64,000 nt of DNA from Trichopria drosophilae. Lineage: Eukaryota; Arthropoda; Insecta; Hymenoptera; Diapriidae. Under the pieces are notes generated by a model. The model did not search any database and was not told the DNA's origin. It worked only from the letters and a program-made list of their open reading frames with translations. The DNA lies in assembly GCA_030407085.1 (NCBI GenBank), contig CM059582.1, positions 55,436,001 through 55,500,000 on the forward strand. Reading direction: 5' to 3'. The translations under genes and the position numbers were made by a program. Shown piece by piece: positions 63,740 through 64,000 of this stretch (positions are counted from its first letter, which is position 1; every line of letters starts with the position of its first letter).

Positions 63740-64000
63740 CGCGGATAGGACCCGTACGTCTGACGCAGCATACCATCGACGTACAGGGTCACCCCCTGAT
63801 TCGCCAAAAGGCTCGTTTACTCTCCTCTTACATGCTGAAGATAGCGCAGGACGCGATCGATGAAATGCTGAGCAGTGGCATCATCGAACGCTCCGCGAGC
63901 CCCTGGATGAGTAACCCCGTTATTGTCCGAAGGTCGAATGTGATTTTACGTCGACTTCCGAGACGTAAACAAAATAACGAAGAAGGATGCGTACCCTCTC
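63740..64000 (+). pseudogene. Gypsy RT start, cut by window end
   Basis: HPLIRQKARLLSSYMLKIAQ, DAIDEMLSSGIIERSASPWM and NPVIVRRSN form the RT lead-in. After a frame change at about 63940, FYVDFRDVNKITKKDAYPL reaches the window end; it carries the first catalytic Asp block region. The remainder lies outside. Confidence 0.85.

Overview
The window reads as transposon-dense, AT-rich insect nuclear DNA. Almost everything I can identify is mobile-element sequence: LTR retrotransposons (a pol-less giant, a BEL/Pao and a Gypsy), at least five LINE copies of several clades, at least five cut-and-paste DNA transposons, a tyrosine-recombinase element, MITE-like elements and a SINE. Gypsy/BEL/R4/CR1-type content, an arthropod Inr+DPE core promoter and short CCTAA runs fit an arthropod. 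A hymenopteran (ant-like) genome is my guess from the LINE types, not something I can prove. I see no rRNA or tRNA gene, no CRISPR and no intact host gene. The only host-like coding piece is a BEN-domain exon with an in-frame stop.

Region 1 (1-22.1 kb) is a nest. A decayed minus-strand LINE (1-204 and 21780-22100) is split by a 21.6-kb LTR element (205-21775) with 1.85-kb LTRs, CATG target duplication, a tRNA-type primer site and a polypurine tract. Its only coding capacity is a long, Asn-rich, CCHC-knuckle gag-like protein; no protease, RT or integrase is visible. Two elements sit inside it: a 4.3-kb DNA transposon with ~640-bp inverted repeats (4961-9265), and a full-length LINE with both ORFs open (10457-15451, minus strand). 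The LINE is bounded exactly by a 1.37-kb direct duplication of the host element.

Region 2 (22.1-31.7 kb) holds a BEN-domain fragment, a small TA-flanked MITE, an inverted GACGTC array, a tRNA-type SINE pair, and an R4/R2-type LINE (23767-27679, minus) with 9-bp target duplications. It ends in mostly unassigned DNA containing a cluster of CGTAAAGT/ACTTTACG hairpins.

Region 3 (31.7-44.3 kb) holds a CR1/Jockey-like LINE (plus), a gag-like remnant, a compact transposon with a DUF7869-like protein and TATA target duplication (36808-39174), and a decayed CACTA/EnSpm-like transposase with an apparent intron.

Region 4 (44.3-56.2 kb) holds a Crypton-like tyrosine recombinase gene (minus, one small intron). 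It is cut by a BEL/Pao retrotransposon (44582-50176, GGAAG target duplication) that has lost its integrase core. Next is a long-inverted-repeat DNA transposon (about 51001-56235) coding a ~780-residue protein of a family I cannot place, with a MITE in its upstream region.

Region 5 (56.2-64 kb) holds a second, decayed LINE related to the intact one. It is split by a Tc1/mariner element with ~130-bp inverted repeats (57128-59260). The window ends inside a frameshifted Gypsy gag-pol.

The genes do not form a pathway. The logic is insertion chronology: outer elements are decayed and inner ones intact, and six target-site duplications (four independent of element identity) let the order be read directly.
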